This document shows positions 6,685-14,068 of a stretch of DNA of 21,024 bases, piece after piece. A program made the translations under genes and the position numbers. Origin of the DNA: CALVGQ01 sp964369385 (lineage in GTDB: Bacteria; Bacillota_I; Bacilli_A; Erysipelotrichales; Erysipelotrichaceae). The first letter of the stretch is position 1. Each line of letters begins with the position of its first letter. The stretch lies in assembly GCA_964369385.1 (NCBI GenBank), contig CAYJEY010000027.1, positions 1 through 21,024 on the forward strand. The letters are read 5' to 3'. The notes under the pieces are model-generated. The model was not told where the DNA came from. It saw nothing but the letters and a program-made list of their open reading frames with translations, and made no database searches.

Positions 6685-6969
6685 TAATTTGAAGTATCAT
6701 AATTTGATGATTATTGATTAATCAATGTATAAGTGCTTAGAATTTAAATAGTGATTAACAACATCTCTATTTTCATAACAAGAGTAGTTTTCTTTTTTCA
6801 TTGCAAGCTATATAATTTATATATTAAAATAAGTAGAAGTGATAACTAGTTTACTTAACACCTACGTGATACTATTTTGTAAGTGCGGAAAAGTCCTTAC
6901 TGGACATCTTTCCTATAACCTTGAGTTTGTTTTATAAGAGTTTTGCGTGGTAGAAGAATGGAGATTATA
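6685..6969 (+). promoter_or_regulatory. AT-rich gene-free stretch with a possible promoter and a leader hairpin for the HD-domain gene
   Basis: No reading frame of note is seen. A possible promoter is TTGCAA (6801-6806) with TAAAAT (6825-6830) at 18 nt spacing; a TATAAT also occurs at 6811-6816 without a good -35. The resulting leader of about 130 nt contains a bulged hairpin at 6887-6913, GGAAAAGTCC against GGACATCTTTCC, with a TTACT loop. No T run follows it, so it is not a terminator, and it matches no riboswitch class I know. Confidence 0.35.
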
Positions 6970-7572
6970 ATGAAAACTATATCTGTTTCAAAAGCAGAAG
7001 CTATGTTGTTGTGGGCTTCTGAAAAGAACCCAGGGCCATGGGTAGATCATTCGTATTGTGTTGCTATGGCAGCAAAAAAAATTGCGTTAGCATGTGATTT
7101 GGATCCTGATGTCGCATTCGCACTTGGATTAATACATGATATTGGTCGCTATAAAGGGGTGACAGCTATGCAACATATTTTAGATGGGTATGAGCTGTTA
7201 ATAAAGGATAATTATATGTATGCTGCACAGATTTGCATCACACACTCCTTTCCTTTGAAAATTTTTGAAGAGTACAGTGGACAAAACGACTGCAATGAAG
7301 AAGCGGAGCAAAAGGTTAGAAATATTCTTGAGAATGCTACATATACAGAATATGATGCGTTGATTCAACTTTGTGATAGTCTTGCACTTCCAACGGGCGT
7401 ATGTCTTATGGAAAAAAGGCTTGTTGATGTTGCAAGACGGCATGGTGCAAATGAATTGATGATGAAAAAGTGGGAAAAACTATTTGATATTTTTGATTAT
7501 TTTCAAAATAAAATGGATAAACCATTGTATACTCTTTTTCCCGATATCATTAAAAACACCTTTGGTGAGTAA
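6970..7572 (+). CDS. HD-domain phosphohydrolase-like protein
   Basis: The 200-residue protein has the metal-binding HD-domain pattern of COG1418-like hydrolases: an early His in WVDHSYCVAM, the HD pair in GLIHDIGRYKG, a later His in ICITHSF and an Asp in LCDSLAL. Such proteins usually hydrolyse phosphate esters of nucleotides or similar small molecules; the substrate cannot be told. The start is taken as ATG 6970, because GGAG (6961-6964) lies 5 nt upstream. Upstream in-frame TTG 6943 and ATG 6958 lack a comparable site. It lies alone inside the segment bounded by the two 37-bp terminator repeats, downstream of the Fic remnant, and uses repeat copy 2 as its terminator. Confidence 0.75.
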   Translation: MKTISVSKAEAMLLWASEKNPGPWVDHSYCVAMAAKKIALACDLDPDVAFALGLIHDIGRYKGVTAMQHILDGYELLIKDNYMYAAQICITHSFPLKIFEEYSGQNDCNEEAEQKVRNILENATYTEYDALIQLCDSLALPTGVCLMEKRLVDVARRHGANELMMKKWEKLFDIFDYFQNKMDKPLYTLFPDIIKNTFGE

Positions 7573-7649
7573 TTTATGAAGTAAGAAAAGTTGTTTGGTG
7601 GACTATATTATACTTTCTTTGCAATTGGATTTATATCATCTCGTTCTAG

Positions 7650-7686
7650 AAATCAGATCACTCATTATGGGTGGTCTTTTTTTGTA
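7650..7686 (+). repeat. 37-bp direct repeat, copy 2 (terminator-containing)
   Basis: This copy is identical to 6217-6253, offset by 1433 bp. It holds the same hairpin (7656-7676) and seven T, and serves as the terminator of the HD-domain gene. The sequence just beyond differs from copy 1. Confidence 0.9.
7656..7683 (+). terminator. Terminator of the HD-domain gene (copy 2 of the rpsI hairpin)
   Basis: The 8-bp stem, 5-nt loop and seven T are the same as in the rpsI terminator at 6223-6250. It lies 83 bp after the HD-domain stop codon. Confidence 0.88.
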
Positions 7687-7746
7687 TACTACTATATAAT
7701 TTAAATACAAGGATGCATCACCCTAATATATAGAAAAGGAGCTAAG

Positions 7747-8760
7747 ATGAAAAAAATTAGAATTAATGGGAAAGAAGATGTAAGTATTTTAGAAGAAGAG
7801 TTCAATACAGGTATTTTGACTGATGAATGCCTAATGAAGTGCCATAAATCATTAATAAGTCCTGGGACAGAACTTTCACGTGCCTATGCATTAAAAGAAG
7901 GAGCACAATATCCTGTGTATCCTGGCTATTGTGCAGTTGGGACTGTTTTAGATGTTGGCGCAGCTTTGAAAGATATTGAAATAGGGCAAAGATATTTATA
8001 TAGTGCACCTCATGCATCACAACATCACTTTAACCAATTACGAAGTGACGGAGGTGTGATGTTTAAACTAAATGATAAAACAACGGATGAAGAAGGCTGT
8101 TTTATCATGATGATGTGGATTGCGATGAATGGTATTCTGCCAGTGGATGTAAAGATGACGGACAAAGTTGGGATTTTTGGTTTAGGAAATTTGGGGTTAA
8201 TCTTAGCACTCCTGTATCGCCATATGGGGTGCGAGGTATATGCCATTGACATATCGAAGAAAAGATGTGAGAAGGCAAGGAAACTAGGAATTCCCCATGT
8301 GATTGATGTTGAAGCAGATAAACAAGAAATCGTAATTAAAGAGATAACGATGAATCAAGGATTGGATATTGTGGTTGATGCATCAGGTTTATCTAAGTGC
8401 ATTGAAACATGTATAAACGTTGCGAGTAAGTATGCAACAGTAGTATTACTTGGGTCACCAAGAGAGGAATATAATTGTAATGCCACACTTATGCTAAATA
8501 GCATCCATACAAAAATGTTAAATATAGTTGGAGGATTCAACCGACGTTATCCTTTCCAGGAAGAAATAGGTTCTAAAATATCGATGGAAAAGACAATGAG
8601 ATACCTAGAAAATTTGTTGAATGAAAAAGTTATAAATGTACAAGATTTTATAACGCATCAAATAAAACCGGAACAAATTATGGAAGCGTATGAAGGCCTA
8701 ATGTATGATAAAGATAACTATTTAACTGTAGTGATAAATTGGAATGAGGAGAAAATATGA
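7747..8760 (+). CDS. Medium-chain dehydrogenase/reductase (MDR) family oxidoreductase
   Basis: The 337-residue protein has the MDR layout: an N-terminal GroES-like domain (ISPGTELSRAY, YPGYCAVGTVLDVG) and a Rossmann NAD(P)-binding domain with GIFGLGNLG (143-150), followed by an acidic residue after the second strand (VYAIDISKKR). The usual catalytic-zinc ligands near the N-terminus are not evident, so it may act without zinc, like some threonine- or sugar-dehydrogenase relatives. The start ATG 7747 has GGAG at 7738-7741. Its stop overlaps the start of the next gene (ATGA, 8757-8760), and the two probably act in one pathway on a sugar, cyclitol or amino-sugar. MDR and Gfo/Idh domains also occur fused in one protein in some bacteria. 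The substrate is unknown. Confidence 0.82.
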   Translation: MKKIRINGKEDVSILEEEFNTGILTDECLMKCHKSLISPGTELSRAYALKEGAQYPVYPGYCAVGTVLDVGAALKDIEIGQRYLYSAPHASQHHFNQLRSDGGVMFKLNDKTTDEEGCFIMMMWIAMNGILPVDVKMTDKVGIFGLGNLGLILALLYRHMGCEVYAIDISKKRCEKARKLGIPHVIDVEADKQEIVIKEITMNQGLDIVVDASGLSKCIETCINVASKYATVVLLGSPREEYNCNATLMLNSIHTKMLNIVGGFNRRYPFQEEIGSKISMEKTMRYLENLLNEKVINVQDFITHQIKPEQIMEAYEGLMYDKDNYLTVVINWNEEKI

Positions 8761-9740
8761 AATTTGGAATTGTAGGAACTAATTTTGTATCTGATTTTTT
8801 TATGGAGGGTGCAAAACAAGAAGTGCGTTGTGAAGTAATAGCAGTATGTAGCTCAAAAATTGAATCTGCACAAAGATTTGCTGATAAATATGAAATTGAA
8901 CATGTATTTGAAAGCTATCAAGAGATGGCGAAATCAAATGTGATTGAAGCCGTATATATTGCAGTACCTAATGGACTTCATAAGGAAGTAGCATGCCATT
9001 TTATTGAAAAGGGAATTGCTGTATTTTGTGAAAAGCCGATGGCTTCCAATGATGAAGAAGTGGCTGAAATGATTGCCTTGTCCAAGGAGAAGAAGGTGTA
9101 TCTACAAGAGGGATTAATTCCATTATATAATCCAAATTTTCAAGCACTAAAGGATAGCTTAAATGAAATCGGAAAAATTCATCAAGTTATTTTCAACTTT
9201 AGTAAATATTCTTCAAGGTATGATGCATACTTAAGAAATGAGAATCCCTCTACATTTAGATTAGAACTCTCTAATGGGGCGATTATGGATTTAGGGGTAT
9301 ATATCATTGCAGACTGCATTGGCTTGTTTGGGAAGCCTAAACAAGTGCTCAGTGCATGTGAATTATTAGAGACAAAAGCAGATGTGTCTGGGGCAAGTAT
9401 CTTTGTTTATGATGATCTCATCGCAACACTTTGTTACTCCAAGGCAAATGACACAAGTAATGTATGCGAAATCAATGGAGAGTTAGGTTCGATTACTATT
9501 GATACACCAAGTATGATGAAAAGCTTTGTAAAAATTAATCGGAAAACAGAAGAAAAGGAAATTGTAGATGTGGCAGGAAAAGATATGTTCTATTATGAAA
9601 TTAAAACGATGATTGATTGTATTGAAGATGGATTGATAGAAAATCCGTTATGCTCACATGAGATGTCTCTATCGATTCATGAAACACTCACGAAGTGCAG
9701 AAGGCAAGCAGGAGTATTCTTTCCAAGTGACAAAGAATAG
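8757..9740 (+). CDS. Gfo/Idh/MocA-family oxidoreductase
   Basis: The 327-residue protein belongs to the glucose-fructose oxidoreductase/inositol dehydrogenase/MocA family. It has an N-terminal Rossmann fold FGIVGTNFVSDF (3-14), VYIAVPNGLHKEVA around residue 70, the hallmark CEKPMA (91-96) with the catalytic Lys, and the C-terminal family motif MDLGVYIIADCIGLFG. Members oxidise or reduce a hydroxyl on a sugar or cyclitol with NAD(P). It overlaps the MDR gene by 4 bp and is clearly co-expressed with it. No kinase, transporter or regulator for a sugar pathway lies next to the pair, so the substrate stays open. The operon ends in a strong bidirectional terminator. Confidence 0.88.
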   Translation: MKFGIVGTNFVSDFFMEGAKQEVRCEVIAVCSSKIESAQRFADKYEIEHVFESYQEMAKSNVIEAVYIAVPNGLHKEVACHFIEKGIAVFCEKPMASNDEEVAEMIALSKEKKVYLQEGLIPLYNPNFQALKDSLNEIGKIHQVIFNFSKYSSRYDAYLRNENPSTFRLELSNGAIMDLGVYIIADCIGLFGKPKQVLSACELLETKADVSGASIFVYDDLIATLCYSKANDTSNVCEINGELGSITIDTPSMMKSFVKINRKTEEKEIVDVAGKDMFYYEIKTMIDCIEDGLIENPLCSHEMSLSIHETLTKCRRQAGVFFPSDKE

Positions 9741-9742
9741 AA

Positions 9743-9780
9743 AAAACGAACTTCATAATTAGTGGAGTTCGTTTTAATTT
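9743..9780. terminator. Bidirectional terminator between convergent genes
   Basis: A 13-bp stem with one G-T pair, AAAACGAACTTCA (9743-9755) against TGGAGTTCGTTTT (9763-9775), has a 7-nt loop and A and T runs on either side. It can serve both the dehydrogenase operon (+) and the gene at 9789-10955 (-). Confidence 0.85.
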
Positions 9781-9788
9781 ATAAATAA

Positions 9789-10955
9789 TTAATCTAATCG
9801 TTCAATATTTAGTATAAATAATAATGTTTGGTAATCATAAGTACTTTGTGTATAAGTGACATTGAATTTTGTAGGGCTAACTTCTTGATCCTCATACATT
9901 AAAGGTGTGACATTGCTAAATAAGTCACTTGGAAAAGTGCCTAAATAATACATGTAATCGTACTCATATACTTCAAGTGAGGTAAGTGCAGCACTGCTCA
10001 CGTAGAATTGATCAACTCCCTTATAAGCATATTCAAAGTCACCAAGTGTTTCTATGTTAAGTCCATCACCATTACCAAAACCTTGAAGTACACGTACTTC
10101 TTGATGAATCACTAATTCAGAGTTAGTGGCAGAGATTAAAGAAGAAATTGTTTCAAGTGTATCTTCTTCAAATACTATAAAGTAAGTAATCATTCCACTT
10201 AATCCCAAAAAGACAATAGAAAGTTTAGTTAACATTTGTTTTGCGTATCCTGCTTTTCTATAACATAGTGGAAAAGCAATAATCATTGCAAGAAGTGGAA
10301 GTACTCCTAGCAATACTGTAGCTATTTCTGGGAGTATTTGCAAATACAAGAAATTTTGTACTGAGTAATCACTTTCTAATATATGGGTTTGGACTAAAGG
10401 CACTAATAACTCATAGATGCCATAGGCAATCAATAATGTAAAAAAGAAAACTGCAAATACAATAGCGATTTGAAGAGAATCTCGTGTTGCCTGCTTCGTG
10501 TACTTTAAGACAAGCTTTTGTAAGTCTTCTTCTACGTCTAATTTGATCTGGGCCACTATATTGCTTCGATCAGTTTCCTTTAACACAATAGGTTTATGCT
10601 TTTTATCAAAGAGTATAAAATCCAGTTGATGACTTAAAAATTCAATCAAAGCATCCGCCTGATATACTTCTAAAGTGCATAGGCGTTCTTCTTTACCGTA
10701 ACAGTCAATTAGATGTAATCTTGCCATTGAATGATATTTTGTAGATTCGATAGAGTAGCCAAGCCACACAATATCCGCTAAAGAGTATTGAATGATTTTT
10801 CTCCCTTCGACAATGATAATTGAACTAGGTGTTAACCATAAGTTTGCAATAGGTCCTTTAGTGCTTAATAGTGGAATTAGTTCATCATGTGTATATGTTT
10901 TCAGTGTAAAGCTCTTATTTTCAATTATTTTCTTTCTAATTTGATTTTCATTCAT
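9789..10955 (-). CDS. Membrane protein of unknown function with a soluble N-terminal domain
   Basis: This 388-residue protein is not recognised. Residues 1-155 are soluble and beta-rich, including NLWLTPSSIIIVEG, IIQYSLADIVWLGYS and ARLHLIDCYG; this alternation could suit a bacterial PH-like domain, which is inference. Three hydrophobic segments follow: AIVFAVFFFTLLIAYGIYEL (about 164-183), a segment near ATVLLGVLPLLAMIIAFPLC and one near IVFLGLSGMITYFIVF. The last 110 residues are polar, Tyr- and Asp-rich and probably outside the cell. The start is the ATG read from 10955, with GAGGG 7 nt upstream. It is divergent from the pilin-like gene and convergent with the dehydrogenase operon. Confidence 0.7.
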   Translation of the reverse strand: MNENQIRKKIIENKSFTLKTYTHDELIPLLSTKGPIANLWLTPSSIIIVEGRKIIQYSLADIVWLGYSIESTKYHSMARLHLIDCYGKEERLCTLEVYQADALIEFLSHQLDFILFDKKHKPIVLKETDRSNIVAQIKLDVEEDLQKLVLKYTKQATRDSLQIAIVFAVFFFTLLIAYGIYELLVPLVQTHILESDYSVQNFLYLQILPEIATVLLGVLPLLAMIIAFPLCYRKAGYAKQMLTKLSIVFLGLSGMITYFIVFEEDTLETISSLISATNSELVIHQEVRVLQGFGNGDGLNIETLGDFEYAYKGVDQFYVSSAALTSLEVYEYDYMYYLGTFPSDLFSNVTPLMYEDQEVSPTKFNVTYTQSTYDYQTLLFILNIERLD

Positions 10956-11087
10956 TTTCTATCCCTCGTGTATCTTAACCTTAACTATTCTACTATACAT
11001 TAGAAGAATTGAGTTATGATATACATATAATGCAATAAAAGATGCATCAAAGACAACAATTAGTAGTTTGAATTGCAAGAATACTAT

Positions 11088-11117
11088 ATTGAATGTGGTT
11101 AAAATTCAATGTATACT
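11088..11117 (+). promoter_or_regulatory. Promoter of the pilin-like gene with an overlapping inverted repeat
   Basis: TTGAAT (11089-11094) and TATACT (11112-11117) are spaced by exactly 17 nt. ATTGAAT (11088-11094) and ATTCAAT (11104-11110) form a perfect inverted repeat with a 9-nt gap that covers the -35 and most of the spacer. This is where a dimeric repressor would bind, though no regulator gene lies nearby. Confidence 0.6.
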
Positions 11118-11146
11118 TACTCTAGGAATGATAGTGAGGGAATAAA

Positions 11147-11695
11147 ATGAAATCGAATAGAGGTTTTACATTGGTTGAATTAATTATTGTAGTGGCAATC
11201 ATTGCTGTTCTTGCAACGGTACTTGCGCCGCAATACTTACAGTATGTAGAAAGATCAAGAGAGTCGAATGATTTACAAATTGCAACAAATTATCTTGATG
11301 CGGCACAAGTTGTATTAGCGACTGGAGAAAATACATTAGATAGTGAATGGTATGGATTTAAATGGGGTTACTCTACAGATAACCTTAACAACATGAATAT
11401 GCACATTGGGACTGCTCCAGTCACTGTTTCAGGAATGCCGAGTTTATCAAATACAACGAGGGATCCGGCTGTTCAACAAGCAATCGCTGAAATTATGGGG
11501 TGGACGAATGCATCAGGGGTAATTGATGCTGCATTGATTGATCGACCAGAATCTAGTTCAGTCCAGTATAAATACGCTCAAGAGAACTCTTTTGTATTTT
11601 ATGTTAATTTGCATACTGGAGAAATCCTTGTGGATCGTACGATTAGTGCAAACTGGGTAAATATAGTTGGTGTAGATGCAAAATTAACGAATTAA
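11147..11695 (+). CDS. Type IV pilin-like (prepilin) protein
   Basis: The 182-residue protein starts with a class III prepilin signal: a short basic leader MKSNRG followed by FTLVELIIVVAIIAVLATVL. Cleavage after Gly6 and methylation of Phe7 by a prepilin peptidase are expected, with Glu5 of the mature protein present for subunit assembly. The rest is a globular domain of about 150 residues without cysteine. GAGGG at 11136-11140 precedes the ATG. No pilus ATPase, platform protein, prepilin peptidase or second pilin is within this window, so it is an orphan gene whose assembly machinery must be elsewhere if it is used. It has its own promoter and its own terminator. It could equally be a pseudopilin of a competence or secretion system. 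Confidence 0.88.
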   Translation: MKSNRGFTLVELIIVVAIIAVLATVLAPQYLQYVERSRESNDLQIATNYLDAAQVVLATGENTLDSEWYGFKWGYSTDNLNNMNMHIGTAPVTVSGMPSLSNTTRDPAVQQAIAEIMGWTNASGVIDAALIDRPESSSVQYKYAQENSFVFYVNLHTGEILVDRTISANWVNIVGVDAKLTN

Positions 11696-11699
11696 TGCT

Positions 11700-11727
11700 A
11701 AAGTCCTTGATTTACAAGGACTTTTTT
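11700..11727 (+). terminator. Terminator of the pilin-like gene
   Basis: A perfect 10-bp stem AAAGTCCTTG (11700-11709) / CAAGGACTTT (11715-11724) has a 5-nt loop and ends in a T run. Confidence 0.92.
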
Positions 11728-11737
11728 CTTTGATTGA

Positions 11738-11766
11738 TATACACTAACAAAAGATAAGAGTATAAT
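11738..11766 (+). promoter_or_regulatory. Possible promoter of the small membrane protein gene
   Basis: A perfect TATAAT lies at 11761-11766. The best -35 at 17 nt spacing is TATACA (11738-11743), which is weak. Confidence 0.45.
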
Positions 11767-11845
11767 ATTAATATAAGACAAGTAAGTTACAACAAAGATA
11801 ATAAACAGATTTAGAAAATTTCCTACCAGCAAAGGAGGGCTTTTG

Positions 11846-12442
11846 ATGAAGAAAAATGTAGGGTATGGGATTTATGTTTTCCTCACGATTTTAACGATTA
11901 GTTATTATTTGGTGATTAGATTTGATTTTGCTTCTGCGATTGATTTAAGATTAGGTTTTATTTTAAATTTCGTCAGCATTGCGATTTTTATAAAATTGAT
12001 AAAAAAGTATCAGTTAAAGACGTTTGACTTATTATCAAACAAAGTTGCATACTTGATTATGATTGGGGTTATTCTATTTCTCATGATTGCACTATATTTT
12101 AATGTGGAAAATCTTAGTTATTGGACTACACTTGCGGTGTTAGTTTATATGTGTGTAACACATTCATTGCGTAAGAGTAAAAAGATGACGATAAAAAAAT
12201 TAATAGCTTTACAGATGATTCTCTTATTTATACCATTCTTATACTTAATGTTACTTGAACCGATCACAATTGAGCAAGCAAAACTTAACTTAGAAGAAAT
12301 TGAAATGGAAGAGATTGTGTTTAAGGGAGTAAGTGTTTCCGATGGAGATATTATAGGTGTTTATTTGTTTAATGTTGAAAAAAATGGAGAATCATTTAGT
12401 TATCAAATTGGTATCTCGACAAAAGAAATCATACAAAAATAA
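11846..12442 (+). CDS. Multi-spanning membrane protein of unknown function
   Basis: The 198-residue protein is not recognised. It shows five hydrophobic segments: about residues 6-25, 37-50, 68-86, 90-107 and 120-138. A polar tail of about 55 residues follows, with an acidic helix (EEIEMEEIVFKG) and beta-like strands, probably on the outer face. The ATG at 11846 is chosen because AGGAGG (11833-11838) lies 7 nt upstream; the TTG at 11843 is closer than usual. It is a single gene between its own promoter and a bidirectional terminator, next to the pilin-like gene. Two other envelope genes are close, but no functional link can be shown. Confidence 0.7.
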   Translation: MKKNVGYGIYVFLTILTISYYLVIRFDFASAIDLRLGFILNFVSIAIFIKLIKKYQLKTFDLLSNKVAYLIMIGVILFLMIALYFNVENLSYWTTLAVLVYMCVTHSLRKSKKMTIKKLIALQMILLFIPFLYLMLLEPITIEQAKLNLEEIEMEEIVFKGVSVSDGDIIGVYLFNVEKNGESFSYQIGISTKEIIQK

Positions 12443-12459
12443 AAGCCCACTGGGCTTTT
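12441..12459. terminator. Bidirectional terminator between the membrane protein gene and the PTS operon
   Basis: AAAAGCCC (12441-12448) and GGGCTTTT (12452-12459) form a perfect 8-bp stem with a 3-nt loop; A and T runs flank it on both strands. The stem starts within the stop codon of the upstream plus-strand gene. Confidence 0.85.
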
Positions 12460-12466
12460 TACTGTA

Positions 12467-13744
12467 TTAGGATAGTATGCTTGATAGAAATTCAGCAATA
12501 GATGAGAAAATCACGATGAAGACAGACTCCTCGTTTGCCCCAAATTGTTGAACAAAAGTTCCTGCTGTATCTGCTAGATAGGGAAGAGCTACACTTACAA
12601 GTAGCATCATCACAACTCCACAAATTGCACTCCAAATCACTGCTGCCTTCATTCCACCGCGCTTATTTGCAAAGATAGCACTCGGAGCAGCGTCAAAATA
12701 ACAGGCGATTGTTGCAGGGAGTATTGAGTAAGCGCTGATTCCAGAAACGTTAATAGCCATCATTGCAATAAGGCTAAACACTAAAGAGACAATGAAGCCG
12801 ATCATTAATGAATTAGGACCATACTGAAATACAAGTGGGATATCGAGTGCTGGAATTGCGCCAGGAACTAGACGTTGAGAAACACCTTTGAAAGAAGGGG
12901 TGATTTCCGTCATCATCATACGAACACCAAGAAGTAAAACTACCATTCCAGCAGCAAAACTCATTCCACTTTTTAAAATAAAAGTAACTGTGTTTCCAGT
13001 GTAGATAAGAGCTTGATTCTCTGGTGAAATAATAAAGAATACAATTAAATATGTAATGACCATAACAATACCAGAAGCCAATGCAGTATCTTTAAGGAAA
13101 TCTAGTGATTTAGGTAACTTTAGATCTTCGGCATTACGATTGTTACTTTTAAATAGACTACCGAACCTTGCACCTAGCCAACAAAACATTGATGCTGAAT
13201 GACCAATAGTGAAATTTGTAGATCCTGTAAGATGTTTAATATCTTTTACAAGTAAATATGGAAAAACGATTGTAGAAATGAGATAACAAAATACTCCAAA
13301 CCCTAATAATAAAGCGCCACTTAAATTCGCTTCCACACCTACGGCTAACCACAACATCGAATAAAAGAACATTAAATGCCCCGTAAGATAAATTGTTTTA
13401 AATCGAGTAAAGCGAGCAATAATGATGTTTGATACAAAGCCTAAAACCATGACAACTCCAATTTCAAAGCCATACAAGCCGATAAAAGAGGCGTAATCAT
13501 TGAGATTTGTGCTAAGTGTTGCGTTAGAAAATAAAGAGGCTATAGCGACAGATAATGGGGATAGTGCATTAGATACAATACCAACACCTTCAAGTAATAT
13601 AATGATTCCAAGCATTGCCTTTAGTGTGCCCTTGATGATATCGCTAATAGGCTTTTTTTGAATCAGCAAACCGATAAATGCAATAAATGAGATAAAAATG
13701 GCCGCGTCTTGAAAGAAACTAGAAAGCATCGTAAAAATTTGCAT
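12467..13744 (-). CDS. PTS EIIC component, ascorbate (SgaT/UlaA) family
   Basis: The 425-residue protein has many membrane segments and is the sugar-translocating subunit of a phosphotransferase system. Its start (FFQDAAIFISFIAFIGLL, then GTLKAMLGIIILLEGVGIV) and the string VPGAIPALDIPLVFQYGPNSL with ANKRGGMKA near the end are typical of the ascorbate/UlaA superfamily, which is somewhat longer in E. coli (465 residues). AAGGGGG precedes the ATG. It is the last gene of an EIIA-EIIB-EIIC operon, 20 bp after EIIB. No ascorbate-6-phosphate lactonase, decarboxylase or epimerase follows, so the transported substrate is not established; related systems carry sugars other than ascorbate. Confidence 0.88.
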   Translation of the reverse strand: MQIFTMLSSFFQDAAIFISFIAFIGLLIQKKPISDIIKGTLKAMLGIIILLEGVGIVSNALSPLSVAIASLFSNATLSTNLNDYASFIGLYGFEIGVVMVLGFVSNIIIARFTRFKTIYLTGHLMFFYSMLWLAVGVEANLSGALLLGFGVFCYLISTIVFPYLLVKDIKHLTGSTNFTIGHSASMFCWLGARFGSLFKSNNRNAEDLKLPKSLDFLKDTALASGIVMVITYLIVFFIISPENQALIYTGNTVTFILKSGMSFAAGMVVLLLGVRMMMTEITPSFKGVSQRLVPGAIPALDIPLVFQYGPNSLMIGFIVSLVFSLIAMMAINVSGISAYSILPATIACYFDAAPSAIFANKRGGMKAAVIWSAICGVVMMLLVSVALPYLADTAGTFVQQFGANEESVFIVIFSSIAEFLSSILS

Positions 13745-13764
13745 GTTAATCCCCCTTCAAATGC

Positions 13765-14049
13765 TTAAGTAAGCTGAAACGAAGCTTTTACTTTACGAGT
13801 AAGTTCGTCTTTGTCCAAAAAATCGTCAACTACGATAATAGGAACTTCTTTTTTCTCTTTTAAAAGAGGGGCGAGCTCGGGTGAAGAGAAAATCATATCA
13901 CATGACTCACTAAAAATACTTGAGATATCAGCAGGGTGAACATCTGCTTCGATTTGAAGTTCACTTAAAATATCATCAATTTGCATCTTAAAAACTAAAC
14001 TACTTCCAACCCCAAAACCACATACTGTATAAATCTGTAATCTTTCCAT
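13765..14049 (-). CDS. PTS EIIB component, ascorbate/lactose-like P-loop type
   Basis: The 94-residue cytoplasmic phosphocarrier takes the phosphoryl group from EIIA on Cys10 in the loop YTVCGFGVGSSLVFKM and passes it to the substrate at EIIC. The length and motif fit UlaB/SgaB-type EIIB proteins. Two ATG codons read from 14055 and 14049 follow GGGAGG at 4 and 10 nt respectively; the second gives the more usual N-terminus (MERLQIYTVCG), but the first cannot be excluded. A longer frame starting within EIIA (at 14103) lacks a binding site. It lies 19 bp after EIIA and 20 bp before EIIC. Confidence 0.85.
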   Translation of the reverse strand: MERLQIYTVCGFGVGSSLVFKMQIDDILSELQIEADVHPADISSIFSESCDMIFSSPELAPLLKEKKEVPIIVVDDFLDKDELTRKVKASFQLT

Positions 14050-14068
14050 AAACATTCGTCCTCCCTTG

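Noticed and set aside
7573..7650. Short frame reading LFGGLYYTFFAIGFISSRSR after the HD-domain gene
   Set aside because: It resembles a membrane-helix remnant, but it is too short, has no start or binding site, and AT-rich DNA gives such strings easily.
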